Of a stretch of 5,371 bases of DNA, positions 1 to 5,371 are shown in pieces. This DNA is from Minisyncoccota bacterium (GTDB taxonomy: Bacteria > Patescibacteria > Paceibacteria > UBA9973): assembly GCA_028696935.1 (NCBI GenBank), contig JAQVGE010000072.1, forward strand, positions 1 to 5,371, given 5' to 3'. Positions within the stretch are counted from its first letter, which is position 1; each line of letters opens with the position of its first letter. A program made the position numbers and the translations under genes. The notes beneath the pieces are model-generated. The model ran no database searches and was not told where the DNA came from. It saw only the letters and a program-made list of their open reading frames with translations.

Positions 1-249
1 CGTTTCTGGTATTGGATATATTTAAGCAGAAAGAAAAAATGTCATGGATGCTGCTTGTTTTGCACCTTTTATGAAGTATGTAGTTTGGATAAACAGAATA
101 TTTTGATAAAAGAAAAAATACAATTAAAAAAACTGAAAAACGTGTTCAAATAATTGGACTTGTAGTATCAAGAGGCGTATAATCTGAACTGTGAAATCAA
201 TAACAAAACAGAAAAAATATGTATTTATAAGAAATGAGGACAGATGGAT
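1..249. other. Leading region without a confident gene
   Basis: I see no gene here that I can support. One + frame is open from the window edge to a TAA at 151-153 (about 50 codons, Cys- and Lys-rich, with no recognisable motif). Another + frame runs from position 3 to a TGA at 72-74 and gives a short hydrophobic tail. Either could be the 3' end of an upstream gene, but they are mutually exclusive and neither resembles a family I know. The sequence from about 75 to 150 is A-rich. The useful content is the promoter at 155-183 and the untranslated leader that follows it. Confidence 0.4.
155..183 (+). promoter_or_regulatory. Predicted sigma-A-type promoter upstream of the toxin operon
   Basis: A perfect -10 box TATAAT lies at 178-183. 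A -35-like TGGACT (4 of 6 to TTGACA) lies at 155-160, giving a 17-nt spacer. Transcription would start near 190, about 60 nt before the small ORF at 250. It is the best promoter I can see upstream of the surface protein/toxin/immunity genes, so it probably drives all of them. No clear operator palindrome accompanies it. This rests on consensus matching only. Confidence 0.6.
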
Positions 250-408
250 ATGTTTGATGATACTAAAGTGAAGAAACTTATTATTTTGTGTGATGAAAAG
301 ACAAAGCCATATGCAAACTACTTAATGGCCTTGATAAGAGCGAGATTGGTAGATTTGAATCAGATAAAGGTGCAAATCGCTGAGCTGAGAATTAAATACC
401 TACGTTGA
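250..408 (+). CDS. Small 52-aa protein of unknown function (possible remnant)
   Basis: This short ORF has a credible ribosome site: GAGGA at 236-240 lies 9 nt before the ATG at 250. Another in-frame ATG at 244 is only 3 nt from that site, so 250 is preferred. The product begins with a hydrophobic strand (KKLIILCDE, residues 5-13), followed by a likely helix (TKPYANYLMALI). This is the beta-alpha start typical of Rossmann-like or flavodoxin-like folds. The rest is a charged helix ending in KYLR. There is no signal peptide or membrane segment, so it would be cytosolic. It lies 61 bp before the surface-protein gene and on the same strand, probably in the same transcript. The protein is too short for a whole Rossmann fold, and an alternative frame from about 327 to 383 is also open, so it may be a frameshifted 5' fragment. 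Function is unknown. Confidence 0.45.
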   Translation: MFDDTKVKKLIILCDEKTKPYANYLMALIRARLVDLNQIKVQIAELRIKYLR

Positions 409-453
409 GGCGTAATTGCCGTAAACGAGATTGGATATACAGAAATATTATTT

Positions 454-460
454 AAGGAGA
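454..460 (+). promoter_or_regulatory. Ribosome binding site of the surface protein gene
   Basis: AAGGAGA ends 9 nt before the ATG at 470. It fixes the start of the 655-aa protein, whose signal peptide begins directly at that codon. Confidence 0.75.
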
Positions 461-469
461 ACGTAACCT

Positions 470-2437
470 ATGAAGAAGTGTGTTGCGATTGTTCTACCAT
501 TAGCTATAATTCTTGGCTCAGTAATGCATGGTGGGGGTACTGCAAAAGCTGCTGAAAAGAAAGAGGAGTTAGCAGGAAAGACATATGAACTTAGTGAAGA
601 TGACAATTACGTAATTGAAAGTTCCAATAATGAAGTTGGAGCAGCAACCAGATTCTACTTGTTTGGAGAGATAGCATCTACATCAACGAAAAATGGATTT
701 ATAAGTTATGCAATTAAGTCTGGAAATTTAAAGGTGATGGTAGATTCTTCGTATGCATCAAATTTTCTTTCTGATGAGAACGCAAGGGAATGGCATATAA
801 TTTCTGCTAAGTCCAAAACAGTAGATGCAACAGAGCTCTCTGATAACATTAACTCAGGAGCAATAATTGTTCAAATATCAAAGGACGGCAAAACTTGGAT
901 TAACGCTACCATTGAAACCGATTTTTATAGTAATTTGAACAATATTAATAGCAAAGAAGTTAATGGTGAAAAGCAGGACACATTTTATGAAACTACCAAT
1001 GTCCAGCTTACAAACGGTTGTTACTATAGGATAATCGTTGCTTATGAGTTGGAGCGAGAGATAGATCCCTCTAAAATTCTATTTTGGGATAAGACAAATA
1101 CAGAGAAGAAAGAATGCTTAGAAATATATCAGTTCTATGCATATGATTCGTCTGTAAGCCAGACTGAAAGTCTTAATACAAAGAATGCATACGAGTTTGG
1201 CACAGTATATAGGGTAGATGATCAAGACGGTTTTGAAAACCCAATACTTATCAAAAGTGATGATCCTCATAATGACTGGTTTGTAGGTAAATTCTACGTA
1301 AGTGGATATACAGATTATCGTATGGATGGTGATGTTCCTGTATTTTTAAAAGTTCCAGGTGATAGAGCCGCCCTATGGTTTAATCTTGAGCAAGAATTGG
1401 ATAAATGTAATGGAAGAACTGATGTCAAAGTAATTGATATTTCTTCAGGTTCAGACATCTATTTTGGAACGCCTACGATTGACAACTTTGGAAGAGGAAC
1501 TCTTATTGTCCGTAAGACAAACAAACATAATCAGAAAGAAAGAGAGATTTATACTAACTATTTAGAAGCTTCTGCAATAGTAGGAGCAAATACAAGAGTA
1601 GATCTTTTTGAAGAGGGCGACTATGAAGTGGCTCTTGATTATCAGCTTCATTATGACAAACCTTTTGTATTTGGAACCACTACTACTAAGACTTTTACAT
1701 ATAGAATCTTTTTCAGATTTAAGGTCAGAAATGGTGATATTTCTGCCTTTCTAAGGGATGTAGACACAAATCAGTTCATAACAAACGCAAATATTGCAGA
1801 ACATGGCTTTTATATTGATGTAGCAAATTCACAGTACCTTAATATATCTATTAAGAGAGATGTACTGAGTGATAGCGCAGATGGAATTGTATCGGATAAT
1901 AAATTTACCGGGGTTGCAACAGATGGACGTAAGTATACGGACGAAGGAATATACACGGTTAATATTGAAAATCCGGCAACTGGAGATAAAACCCAAAAAA
2001 CTGTTTATGTAGGAAATACAGATATAATGAAAGTACATATGACTACAGGTTTGACTATCGCTGAGATAAACGAGAAGCTTGCAACTGGTTCCTATATAGA
2101 TGTGGAAGGTCAGATTATTGATCCTGAACCAGTTGTAGGTAAGGAAGAAGTTGAATTAGCTGAAGAAAAAATAGTTACAGAAGAACCTATTGTAGAAGAA
2201 TCCAAGGATAGTAGCAAATCAGAATTGAATGAAGCGTCTAATCAAAGTTCTTCAACCAATATTAAGCCTACTAAGACAGGCAATTCTGAAAAACGCTTAA
2301 GTAAAGATGATAGTAATGCTATCAATTATCTTGCTGTAATTTCTGTTTTGGTTGTTATTTGCATTGCACTAGTAGGAGTGGTTCTAAAAAAGTCATCTGT
2401 AAAGGCTGCAAAAAAAGAGGAGGATGAAAAGCAATGA
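470..2437 (+). CDS. Exported, membrane-anchored surface protein of unknown function, partner of lipoprotein toxin
   Basis: The 655-aa protein starts with a Sec signal peptide (residues 1-27: MKK, then a hydrophobic core, then AKA|A as the likely signal peptidase I site). Residues about 30-550 are rich in alternating hydrophobic and Thr/Tyr/Asp residues, consistent with beta-sandwich domains. The segment at about 421-516 ends in an Ig-like strand pattern (GIYTVNIENPATGDKTQKTV). Residues about 552-615 form an acidic, Ser/Asn/Lys-rich linker such as spans a cell wall. A membrane segment follows (about 617-639) and then a basic tail (KKSSVKAAKK), so the C-terminus should be cytoplasmic. PTKTGN at 600-605 resembles a sortase signal but has one residue too many for LPXTG, so membrane anchoring is safer. 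The stop codon overlaps the next gene's start (ATGA), which points to coupled translation. I recognise no enzyme motif. Adhesion, display of the toxin, or help in its delivery are inferences from context. Confidence 0.85.
   Translation: MKKCVAIVLPLAIILGSVMHGGGTAKAAEKKEELAGKTYELSEDDNYVIESSNNEVGAATRFYLFGEIASTSTKNGFISYAIKSGNLKVMVDSSYASNFLSDENAREWHIISAKSKTVDATELSDNINSGAIIVQISKDGKTWINATIETDFYSNLNNINSKEVNGEKQDTFYETTNVQLTNGCYYRIIVAYELEREIDPSKILFWDKTNTEKKECLEIYQFYAYDSSVSQTESLNTKNAYEFGTVYRVDDQDGFENPILIKSDDPHNDWFVGKFYVSGYTDYRMDGDVPVFLKVPGDRAALWFNLEQELDKCNGRTDVKVIDISSGSDIYFGTPTIDNFGRGTLIVRKTNKHNQKEREIYTNYLEASAIVGANTRVDLFEEGDYEVALDYQLHYDKPFVFGTTTTKTFTYRIFFRFKVRNGDISAFLRDVDTNQFITNANIAEHGFYIDVANSQYLNISIKRDVLSDSADGIVSDNKFTGVATDGRKYTDEGIYTVNIENPATGDKTQKTVYVGNTDIMKVHMTTGLTIAEINEKLATGSYIDVEGQIIDPEPVVGKEEVELAEEKIVTEEPIVEESKDSSKSELNEASNQSSSTNIKPTKTGNSEKRLSKDDSNAINYLAVISVLVVICIALVGVVLKKSSVKAAKKEEDEKQ
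2418..2437 (+). promoter_or_regulatory. Shine-Dalgarno and ATGA start/stop overlap coupling surface protein to toxin
   Basis: AGGAGG at 2418-2423 lies 10 nt before the ATG at 2434, inside the last codons of the surface-protein gene. The ATG (2434-2436) and the upstream TGA (2435-2437) share ATGA. Such overlaps usually mean translational coupling, so the two exported proteins are probably made in linked amounts. Confidence 0.8.
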
Positions 2438-3711
2438 AGAAAATATTAGCGATTATTCTTGCTTTTACATTGCTACTAACAGCATGCTCAACTCAAGATA
2501 ATGGTACAGTGATAAATGGTATTAAAGAGACAGTAGAGAAAGAAACAGAATCTAAAAATGTTGAAAAGGAAGTTGTTGAAACAGAATCTAAAGAATCTTT
2601 AACTGAAAGTGATGTTGAGGTTGAGAATTCTAAAAATGAAGGGTTAGATTTTACAGTAAAAGGGCTGGACGATGAAAATCTTCTTGGATACGTAGAAGAT
2701 AGTGTATATGAGGAATTAGTTGGTCAGCTCAATAGCGATGACTATTTTGTTGAGAATGTAAAGGCTGTTTACTATCCAAAGGAATATATTGAGGCTTTGG
2801 CGTTGAACTCTCAATCAAATATGTATTTTGGGTATACATCAGCAGAACTTGAGGAACAGTTCCATGGAACTAGATATGTTTTCACATTAGGTGAAGATGG
2901 GCAAACGGTTGTTGTTCCAATGGAAACTATTGATGATGATGTATATGTAAAAGCAATGGAAGACGTAATGATTGGCACTGGAGTAATTCTTGTCTGTGTC
3001 ACAATATCATTAGTATCAGCGCCTGCAGCTCCTGCTATTAATGTTATTTTTGCAGCATCCGCGACAACTGGAACAATATTTGCATTGGAATCCGGAGCAC
3101 TTGGTTTTGCTGCTGCAGCAATTGCTAAGGGGTATGAAACAGAGAGCTTTGATCAAGCAATTAAAGCGGGAGTTGAAGCTAGCGGTGAAGGATATAAGTG
3201 GGGAGCAATTTCTGGAGTAATTTATGGTGGCGGAAAAGAAGTCATAGCATTAAAAGGTGCAACTCTAAATGGATTAACTATGAATAGAGCTGCAAAAATC
3301 CAGAAAGAATCAGGATTCCCATTAGAACTTATTAAGCAATTTAAGTCATATGAAGAGTATACGGTGTATAAAGATGCTGGACTATATACAAAGATGATTA
3401 ACGGTAAGCTTGCACTTGTAAGAAACATAGATTTAGAGTATGTTAGCGAGCTTCCTTCAGGGGAAAAAGTAACGAATCTTATTCGTATGCAAAAGGGTTA
3501 CGCACCATTGAATCCGGCGACAGGAAAAGCATATCAGCTACATCATATAAATCAAGATTCAAACGGTACATTAGCAATCTTGACCGAGACAGAGCATCAA
3601 GGTAATTCAGTAATTCTTAATCTATTTGGAAAAGAATCAGAAATAGATAGACCGGCATTTGATACTATCAGAAAAGAGTTTTGGCAGAAGTATGTAGAAA
3701 GCCTTTTATAG
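2434..3711 (+). CDS. Lipoprotein polymorphic toxin with C-terminal LHH (HNH/ENDO VII) nuclease domain
   Basis: The 425-aa product has a lipoprotein signal peptide with lipobox L15-T16-A17-C18, so Cys18 should be lipidated and the protein held outside the membrane. Residues about 26-68 form a Glu/Lys/Ser-rich flexible linker with two ETESK repeats. Residues about 70-170 are a globular region I do not recognise. Residues about 178-232 are strongly hydrophobic and Ala/Gly-rich, long enough for two or three membrane passes. Residues about 250-345 look like the pre-toxin region often joined to this nuclease. The C-terminus (about 345-425) has the signature of the LHH nuclease family: LNPATGKAYQLHH with H370-H371, then TETEHQGN (H388), then DR at 405-406 and FW at 416-417. 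Family knowledge predicts nucleic-acid cleavage. A SUKH gene directly downstream is the expected immunity partner, as in YobL-YobK. No LXG domain is present, so the export route differs from YobL. The nuclease assignment is strong. The target (DNA or RNA) and the delivery route are unknown. Confidence 0.87.
   Translation: MKKILAIILAFTLLLTACSTQDNGTVINGIKETVEKETESKNVEKEVVETESKESLTESDVEVENSKNEGLDFTVKGLDDENLLGYVEDSVYEELVGQLNSDDYFVENVKAVYYPKEYIEALALNSQSNMYFGYTSAELEEQFHGTRYVFTLGEDGQTVVVPMETIDDDVYVKAMEDVMIGTGVILVCVTISLVSAPAAPAINVIFAASATTGTIFALESGALGFAAAAIAKGYETESFDQAIKAGVEASGEGYKWGAISGVIYGGGKEVIALKGATLNGLTMNRAAKIQKESGFPLELIKQFKSYEEYTVYKDAGLYTKMINGKLALVRNIDLEYVSELPSGEKVTNLIRMQKGYAPLNPATGKAYQLHHINQDSNGTLAILTETEHQGNSVILNLFGKESEIDRPAFDTIRKEFWQKYVESLL
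2542..2592 (+). repeat. 15-nt direct repeat in the toxin linker
   Basis: GAAACAGAATCTAAA occurs at 2542-2556 and again at 2578-2592, 36 nt apart and in frame. It encodes ETESK at residues 37-41 and 49-53 of the lipoprotein. It suggests that the linker grew by slippage or duplication, so linker length may vary between strains. Confidence 0.8.
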
Positions 3712-3722
3712 GAGGTTTTATG
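3710..3722 (+). promoter_or_regulatory. Shine-Dalgarno of the immunity gene overlapping the toxin stop
   Basis: The toxin stop TAG (3709-3711) is part of TAGGAGG, so the immunity gene's AGGAGG (3710-3715) begins inside the stop codon. Only 4 nt (TTTT) separate it from the ATG at 3720. A ribosome finishing the toxin therefore lands on the immunity start. This site decides the start: an in-frame ATG at 3681 would add 13 residues encoded inside the toxin gene and has no comparable ribosome site. Confidence 0.75.
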
Positions 3723-4094
3723 AAAATAATAGATGCACTTAATTCCAAAGAAGATCTCATAATAGGTTCAGGAGTTTCAGATTTAAAAATTCAAGAAGCA
3801 GAGGAGTCTTTAGGATTATCATTTTCTAAAGATTATAAGGAATATTTGTCTGTGGCAGGACTGGCTATGTGTTGTGGCCATGAATTAACAGGACTTGGAA
3901 AAAGTGAAAGACTTGATGTGGTACAGGTTACGTTTCAAATGAAATCACTTCATAAAGATATTCCGAATGATTGGTATGTTATAGAAAATGAGAATATGGA
4001 TGGCGCTGCTATGTGGCAGGATGTTAAAGGAAGAGTGTACTTCAATACAAAGAAGGAGTTTGATTGTTTGGCAGACTATATTTTAGATATGTGA
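3720..4094 (+). CDS. SUKH-family (SMI1/KNR4-like) immunity protein
   Basis: The 124-aa product has no signal peptide or membrane segment and should be cytosolic. Its pattern fits the SUKH/SMI1-KNR4 superfamily. An N-terminal helix pair carries the hallmark spacing I-x-x-x-E-x-x-L-G then KDYKEYL (residues about 24-42), followed by a GHELTGLG strand-turn (53-60). Later come WYVIEN (85-90), a D-G pair and G-R-V-YFN (104-109), and a C-terminal helix (CLADYIL). SUKH proteins are the commonest immunity proteins paired with nuclease toxins, including LHH nucleases such as YobL with YobK. It lies 8 bp after the toxin gene. The inferred job is to bind and block the LHH nuclease domain in the producer and its kin. 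It is somewhat shorter than many family members but looks complete. Confidence 0.88.
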   Translation: MKIIDALNSKEDLIIGSGVSDLKIQEAEESLGLSFSKDYKEYLSVAGLAMCCGHELTGLGKSERLDVVQVTFQMKSLHKDIPNDWYVIENENMDGAAMWQDVKGRVYFNTKKEFDCLADYILDM

Positions 4095-4100
4095 TATATG

Positions 4101-4156
4101 AAGGTGTTCATTACATCAGAGGCTGGCGTTTTAATGGGCACCTTATTCATTATTTT
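4101..4156 (+). terminator. Hairpin with T-rich tail, probable terminator of the toxin operon
   Basis: AAGGTGTTCATTA (4101-4113) pairs with TAATGGGCACCTT (4132-4144). This gives a 13-bp RNA stem with two adjacent G-U pairs and an 18-nt loop, and the loop itself holds a short CAG/CTG pairing. The tail ATTCATTATTTT (4145-4156) is T-rich but interrupted. It begins 7 nt after the SUKH stop. It is a credible rho-independent terminator, though the large loop and imperfect tail make it a weak one. Confidence 0.55.
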
Positions 4157-4161
4157 ATAAT
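4156..4161 (+). promoter_or_regulatory. Probable -10 box of the WYL regulator promoter
   Basis: TATAAT is a perfect -10 consensus, 51 nt before the GTG start. No good -35 is visible at 16-18 nt upstream: that stretch is the 3' arm of the terminator hairpin, and TTAATG at 4131-4136 is the nearest weak match, at a 19-nt spacer. An activator or only modest basal activity may apply. The predicted start point is about 4167-4169. Confidence 0.5.
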
Positions 4162-4167
4162 CAACAA

Positions 4168-4179
4168 CTAAGATCTTAG
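4168..4179. promoter_or_regulatory. Perfect 12-bp palindrome, candidate operator
   Basis: CTAAGATCTTAG reads the same on both strands. It sits 6 nt after the TATAAT and therefore at the expected transcription start, where a bound dimer would block initiation. Dimeric HTH-WYL regulators such as BrxR and CapW bind inverted repeats before their own genes, so autoregulation by the next gene is plausible. No second copy was noticed in the window. Confidence 0.45.
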
Positions 4180-4198
4180 ATCAATAATAATAGTGACA

Positions 4199-4215
4199 GG
4201 GAGGGTACGTTTGTG
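4199..4215 (+). promoter_or_regulatory. Ribosome site selecting a GTG start
   Basis: GGGAGGG at 4199-4205 lies 7 nt before GTG at 4213-4215. There is no competing ATG with a ribosome site nearby. The first internal in-frame ATGs would cut into the N-terminal helix of the HTH domain, so the GTG start is well supported. Confidence 0.75.
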
Positions 4216-5202
4216 GCAAAAGGTTCTAACCAGAAAATGAAAATGATCTATCTTATGAAGCTATTTATGGAGAAGACAGATTTATCGCATTATATAACAA
4301 TGCCTGATATTATAAAATATTTAGCATTACATGATATTCAGGCAGAAAGAAAGTCTATCTATACGGATATTGAGGCATTAAAGAAATATGGGATGGATAT
4401 AGAGGGTGTTCAGCAAAAAGGTAGTTACCAATACCATCTTGTTAGTGGAACGTTTGAATTAGCAGAACTAAAACTTCTTGTGGATGCAGTACAGTCTTCA
4501 AAATTTATTACTATCAAAAAATCAAAAGAACTGATAAAAAAACTGGAGAGTTTTGCAAGTGAATATGAAGCAAGAGAATTGCAACGTCAGGTTTATGTTA
4601 CGAATAGAATCAAAACCATGAATGAAAGTATTTACTATAACGTTGATGGAATTCATGAAGCAATTAATCATAACCGCAAGATATCATTTCAGTATTCACA
4701 ATGGACTGTATCAAAAAAAGAAAAAATGAAACATAACGGTGCACTCTATACTGTCAGTCCATGGGCTTTGATGTGGGCAAACGAGAATTATTATTTAGTA
4801 TCCTATGATTCTGAAAGTTCTATAATCAAGCATTTCAGAGTGGATAAGATGAAGTCAATACAGGTCGAACAAGAAGGCAGAGATGGCAGTGACCAGTTCA
4901 AAATGTTTGATATGGGAGAATATGCGAAACAGACTTTTTCTATGTTTAGCGGAACACCGGAACGAGTTAAGCTTTTGTGTGAGAATAGTCTAATTGGAGT
5001 TATTATTGATAGATTTGGCAAGGACAGCATGGTAATCCCATATGATGAAGATCACTTTACTGTTTCAATGGATGTTGAAGTGAGCTTACAGTTTCTGGCT
5101 TGGGTTATTGGGCTTGGATCTGGTGCAAAAGTGATATCTCCGGTGAGCGTGGTAGAGCGGATGAAGATGGAATCCAAAAGATTAACTGAGCAGTATAATT
5201 AA
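4213..5202 (+). CDS. HTH-WYL domain transcriptional regulator
   Basis: The 329-aa protein has the usual three-part layout of WYL regulators. The N-terminal winged HTH (about 1-75) carries ITMPDIIKYL, then the recognition-helix pattern ERKSIYTDIEALKKYG, where Tyr-x-Asp-Ile-x-x-Leu is typical. A helical linker (about 80-130) follows. The WYL domain (about 140-220) has SPWALMWANENYYLVSYD, with YYL in place of the eponymous WYL, and the conserved Arg in HFRVDKM (R209). A WCX-like C-terminal domain (about 250-320) covers VKLLCENSLIG to VVERMKME. WYL domains are thought to sense nucleic-acid or nucleotide ligands. Relatives repress or activate defence and DNA-damage genes. The length is normal for the family and the gene looks intact. 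It has its own promoter and a palindrome upstream, and is followed after 41 bp by another co-oriented ORF that it may control. No target can be named from the sequence. Confidence 0.9.
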   Translation: MAKGSNQKMKMIYLMKLFMEKTDLSHYITMPDIIKYLALHDIQAERKSIYTDIEALKKYGMDIEGVQQKGSYQYHLVSGTFELAELKLLVDAVQSSKFITIKKSKELIKKLESFASEYEARELQRQVYVTNRIKTMNESIYYNVDGIHEAINHNRKISFQYSQWTVSKKEKMKHNGALYTVSPWALMWANENYYLVSYDSESSIIKHFRVDKMKSIQVEQEGRDGSDQFKMFDMGEYAKQTFSMFSGTPERVKLLCENSLIGVIIDRFGKDSMVIPYDEDHFTVSMDVEVSLQFLAWVIGLGSGAKVISPVSVVERMKMESKRLTEQYN

Positions 5203-5243
5203 AAAATATTATTTTTGATAGACTGTGGAGAGAGTGAAGAAAA

Positions 5244-5371
5244 ATGAAATGTTATATAGAGAAGTTATTTACAGAGAATGAGAAAGGAGATGTTAAAGAG
5301 AGCGGAGTTAAATATATTATTGGTAACACAGCTATGCCGCCCGAGAATTTGGCACAAGATTATTGCGATAA
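5244..5371 (+). CDS. Unrecognised protein, 5' part only
   Basis: An ATG at 5244 opens a frame with no stop to the window end (42 codons plus 2 bases). The purine-rich GGAGAGAG at 5227-5234 lies 9 nt before it. The visible residues begin MKCYIEKLFTENEKG and continue through KYIIGNTAMPPENLAQDYCD. There is no signal peptide, which suggests a cytosolic protein. I recognise no family from this piece. The 41-bp gap after the WYL gene holds no good terminator, so the two are likely co-transcribed. If the WYL protein is a local regulator, this is its most likely output gene. Confidence 0.6.
   Translation, partial: MKCYIEKLFTENEKGDVKESGVKYIIGNTAMPPENLAQDYCD

Noticed and set aside
1..153. Open frame from the window edge to TAA 151-153 as the 3' end of a gene
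   Set aside because: The translation is Cys/Lys-rich with no family resemblance, and a competing frame also looks plausible for its first 70 bases. Too weak to call as a CDS.
11..439. Repeat of ATTGGATATA at 11-20 and 430-439
   Set aside because: Only ten bases match in AT-rich DNA, with no extended identity or mobile-element context. Chance is sufficient.
409..453. Short GGC-GTAATT-GCC inverted repeat before the surface-protein gene
   Set aside because: The stem is three base pairs, too short for a terminator or a riboswitch. No known RNA element was recognised in this gap.
1829..2038. Antisense open frame inside the surface-protein gene
   Set aside because: It has no ribosome site or recognisable product. 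It lies wholly opposite a well-supported gene. The same applies to the antisense frames at 2811-3002, 3222-3428 and 4803-5030.
3681..3719. Longer form of the SUKH protein starting at ATG 3681
   Set aside because: The extra 13 residues are encoded within the end of the toxin gene, there is no ribosome site there, and family homology begins near the methionine at 3720, which has AGGAGG upstream.
4098..4160. 20-codon ORF between the SUKH and WYL genes
   Set aside because: It has no ribosome binding site and coincides with the terminator hairpin and the -10 box, which explain the sequence better.
5203..5216. A/T-only inverted repeat after the WYL stop, considered as a terminator
   Set aside because: The arms are all A/T with a one-base centre and cannot form a stable hairpin. 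Read-through into the next ORF seems more likely.

Overview
The window looks like low-GC Gram-positive DNA, most likely a Clostridia member and perhaps Lachnospiraceae. It is AT-rich, its Shine-Dalgarno sequences are strong (AAGGAG, AGGAGG, GGGAGGG), its exported proteins have Gram-positive signal peptides, and there is a WYL-type regulator. The organism is inferred from style and gene family only. All supported genes lie on the + strand.

Layout. Positions 1-249 hold no confident gene but contain a good sigma-A-type promoter (about 155-183). A 52-codon ORF (250-408) follows and may be a remnant of a larger gene. A tight three-gene unit comes next: a 655-aa exported, beta-rich surface protein with a C-terminal membrane anchor (470-2437); a 425-aa lipoprotein ending in an LHH-type HNH/ENDO VII nuclease domain (2434-3711); and a 124-aa SUKH (SMI1/KNR4-like) protein (3720-4094). 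The first two overlap by ATGA. The third has its Shine-Dalgarno overlapping the toxin stop codon. A 13-bp-stem hairpin (4101-4144) with a T-rich tail probably ends this transcript.

The second unit begins at once. A perfect TATAAT (4156-4161) and a perfect 12-bp palindrome (4168-4179) at the expected transcription start precede a GTG-started HTH-WYL regulator (4213-5202). After 41 bp a new ORF (5244 onward) runs off the window end and is not recognised.

Working model. The first unit reads as a polymorphic toxin-immunity module: surface-displayed or lipid-anchored nuclease toxin, cytosolic immunity protein, and a co-translated surface partner that could serve in display, adhesion or delivery. 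The nuclease/SUKH pairing resembles B. subtilis YobL-YobK. Here, however, the toxin N-terminus is a lipoprotein signal rather than an LXG (type VII) domain, so the export and delivery route would differ. The WYL regulator probably controls itself and the downstream, mostly unseen genes. Whether it also affects the toxin unit cannot be judged from this window.
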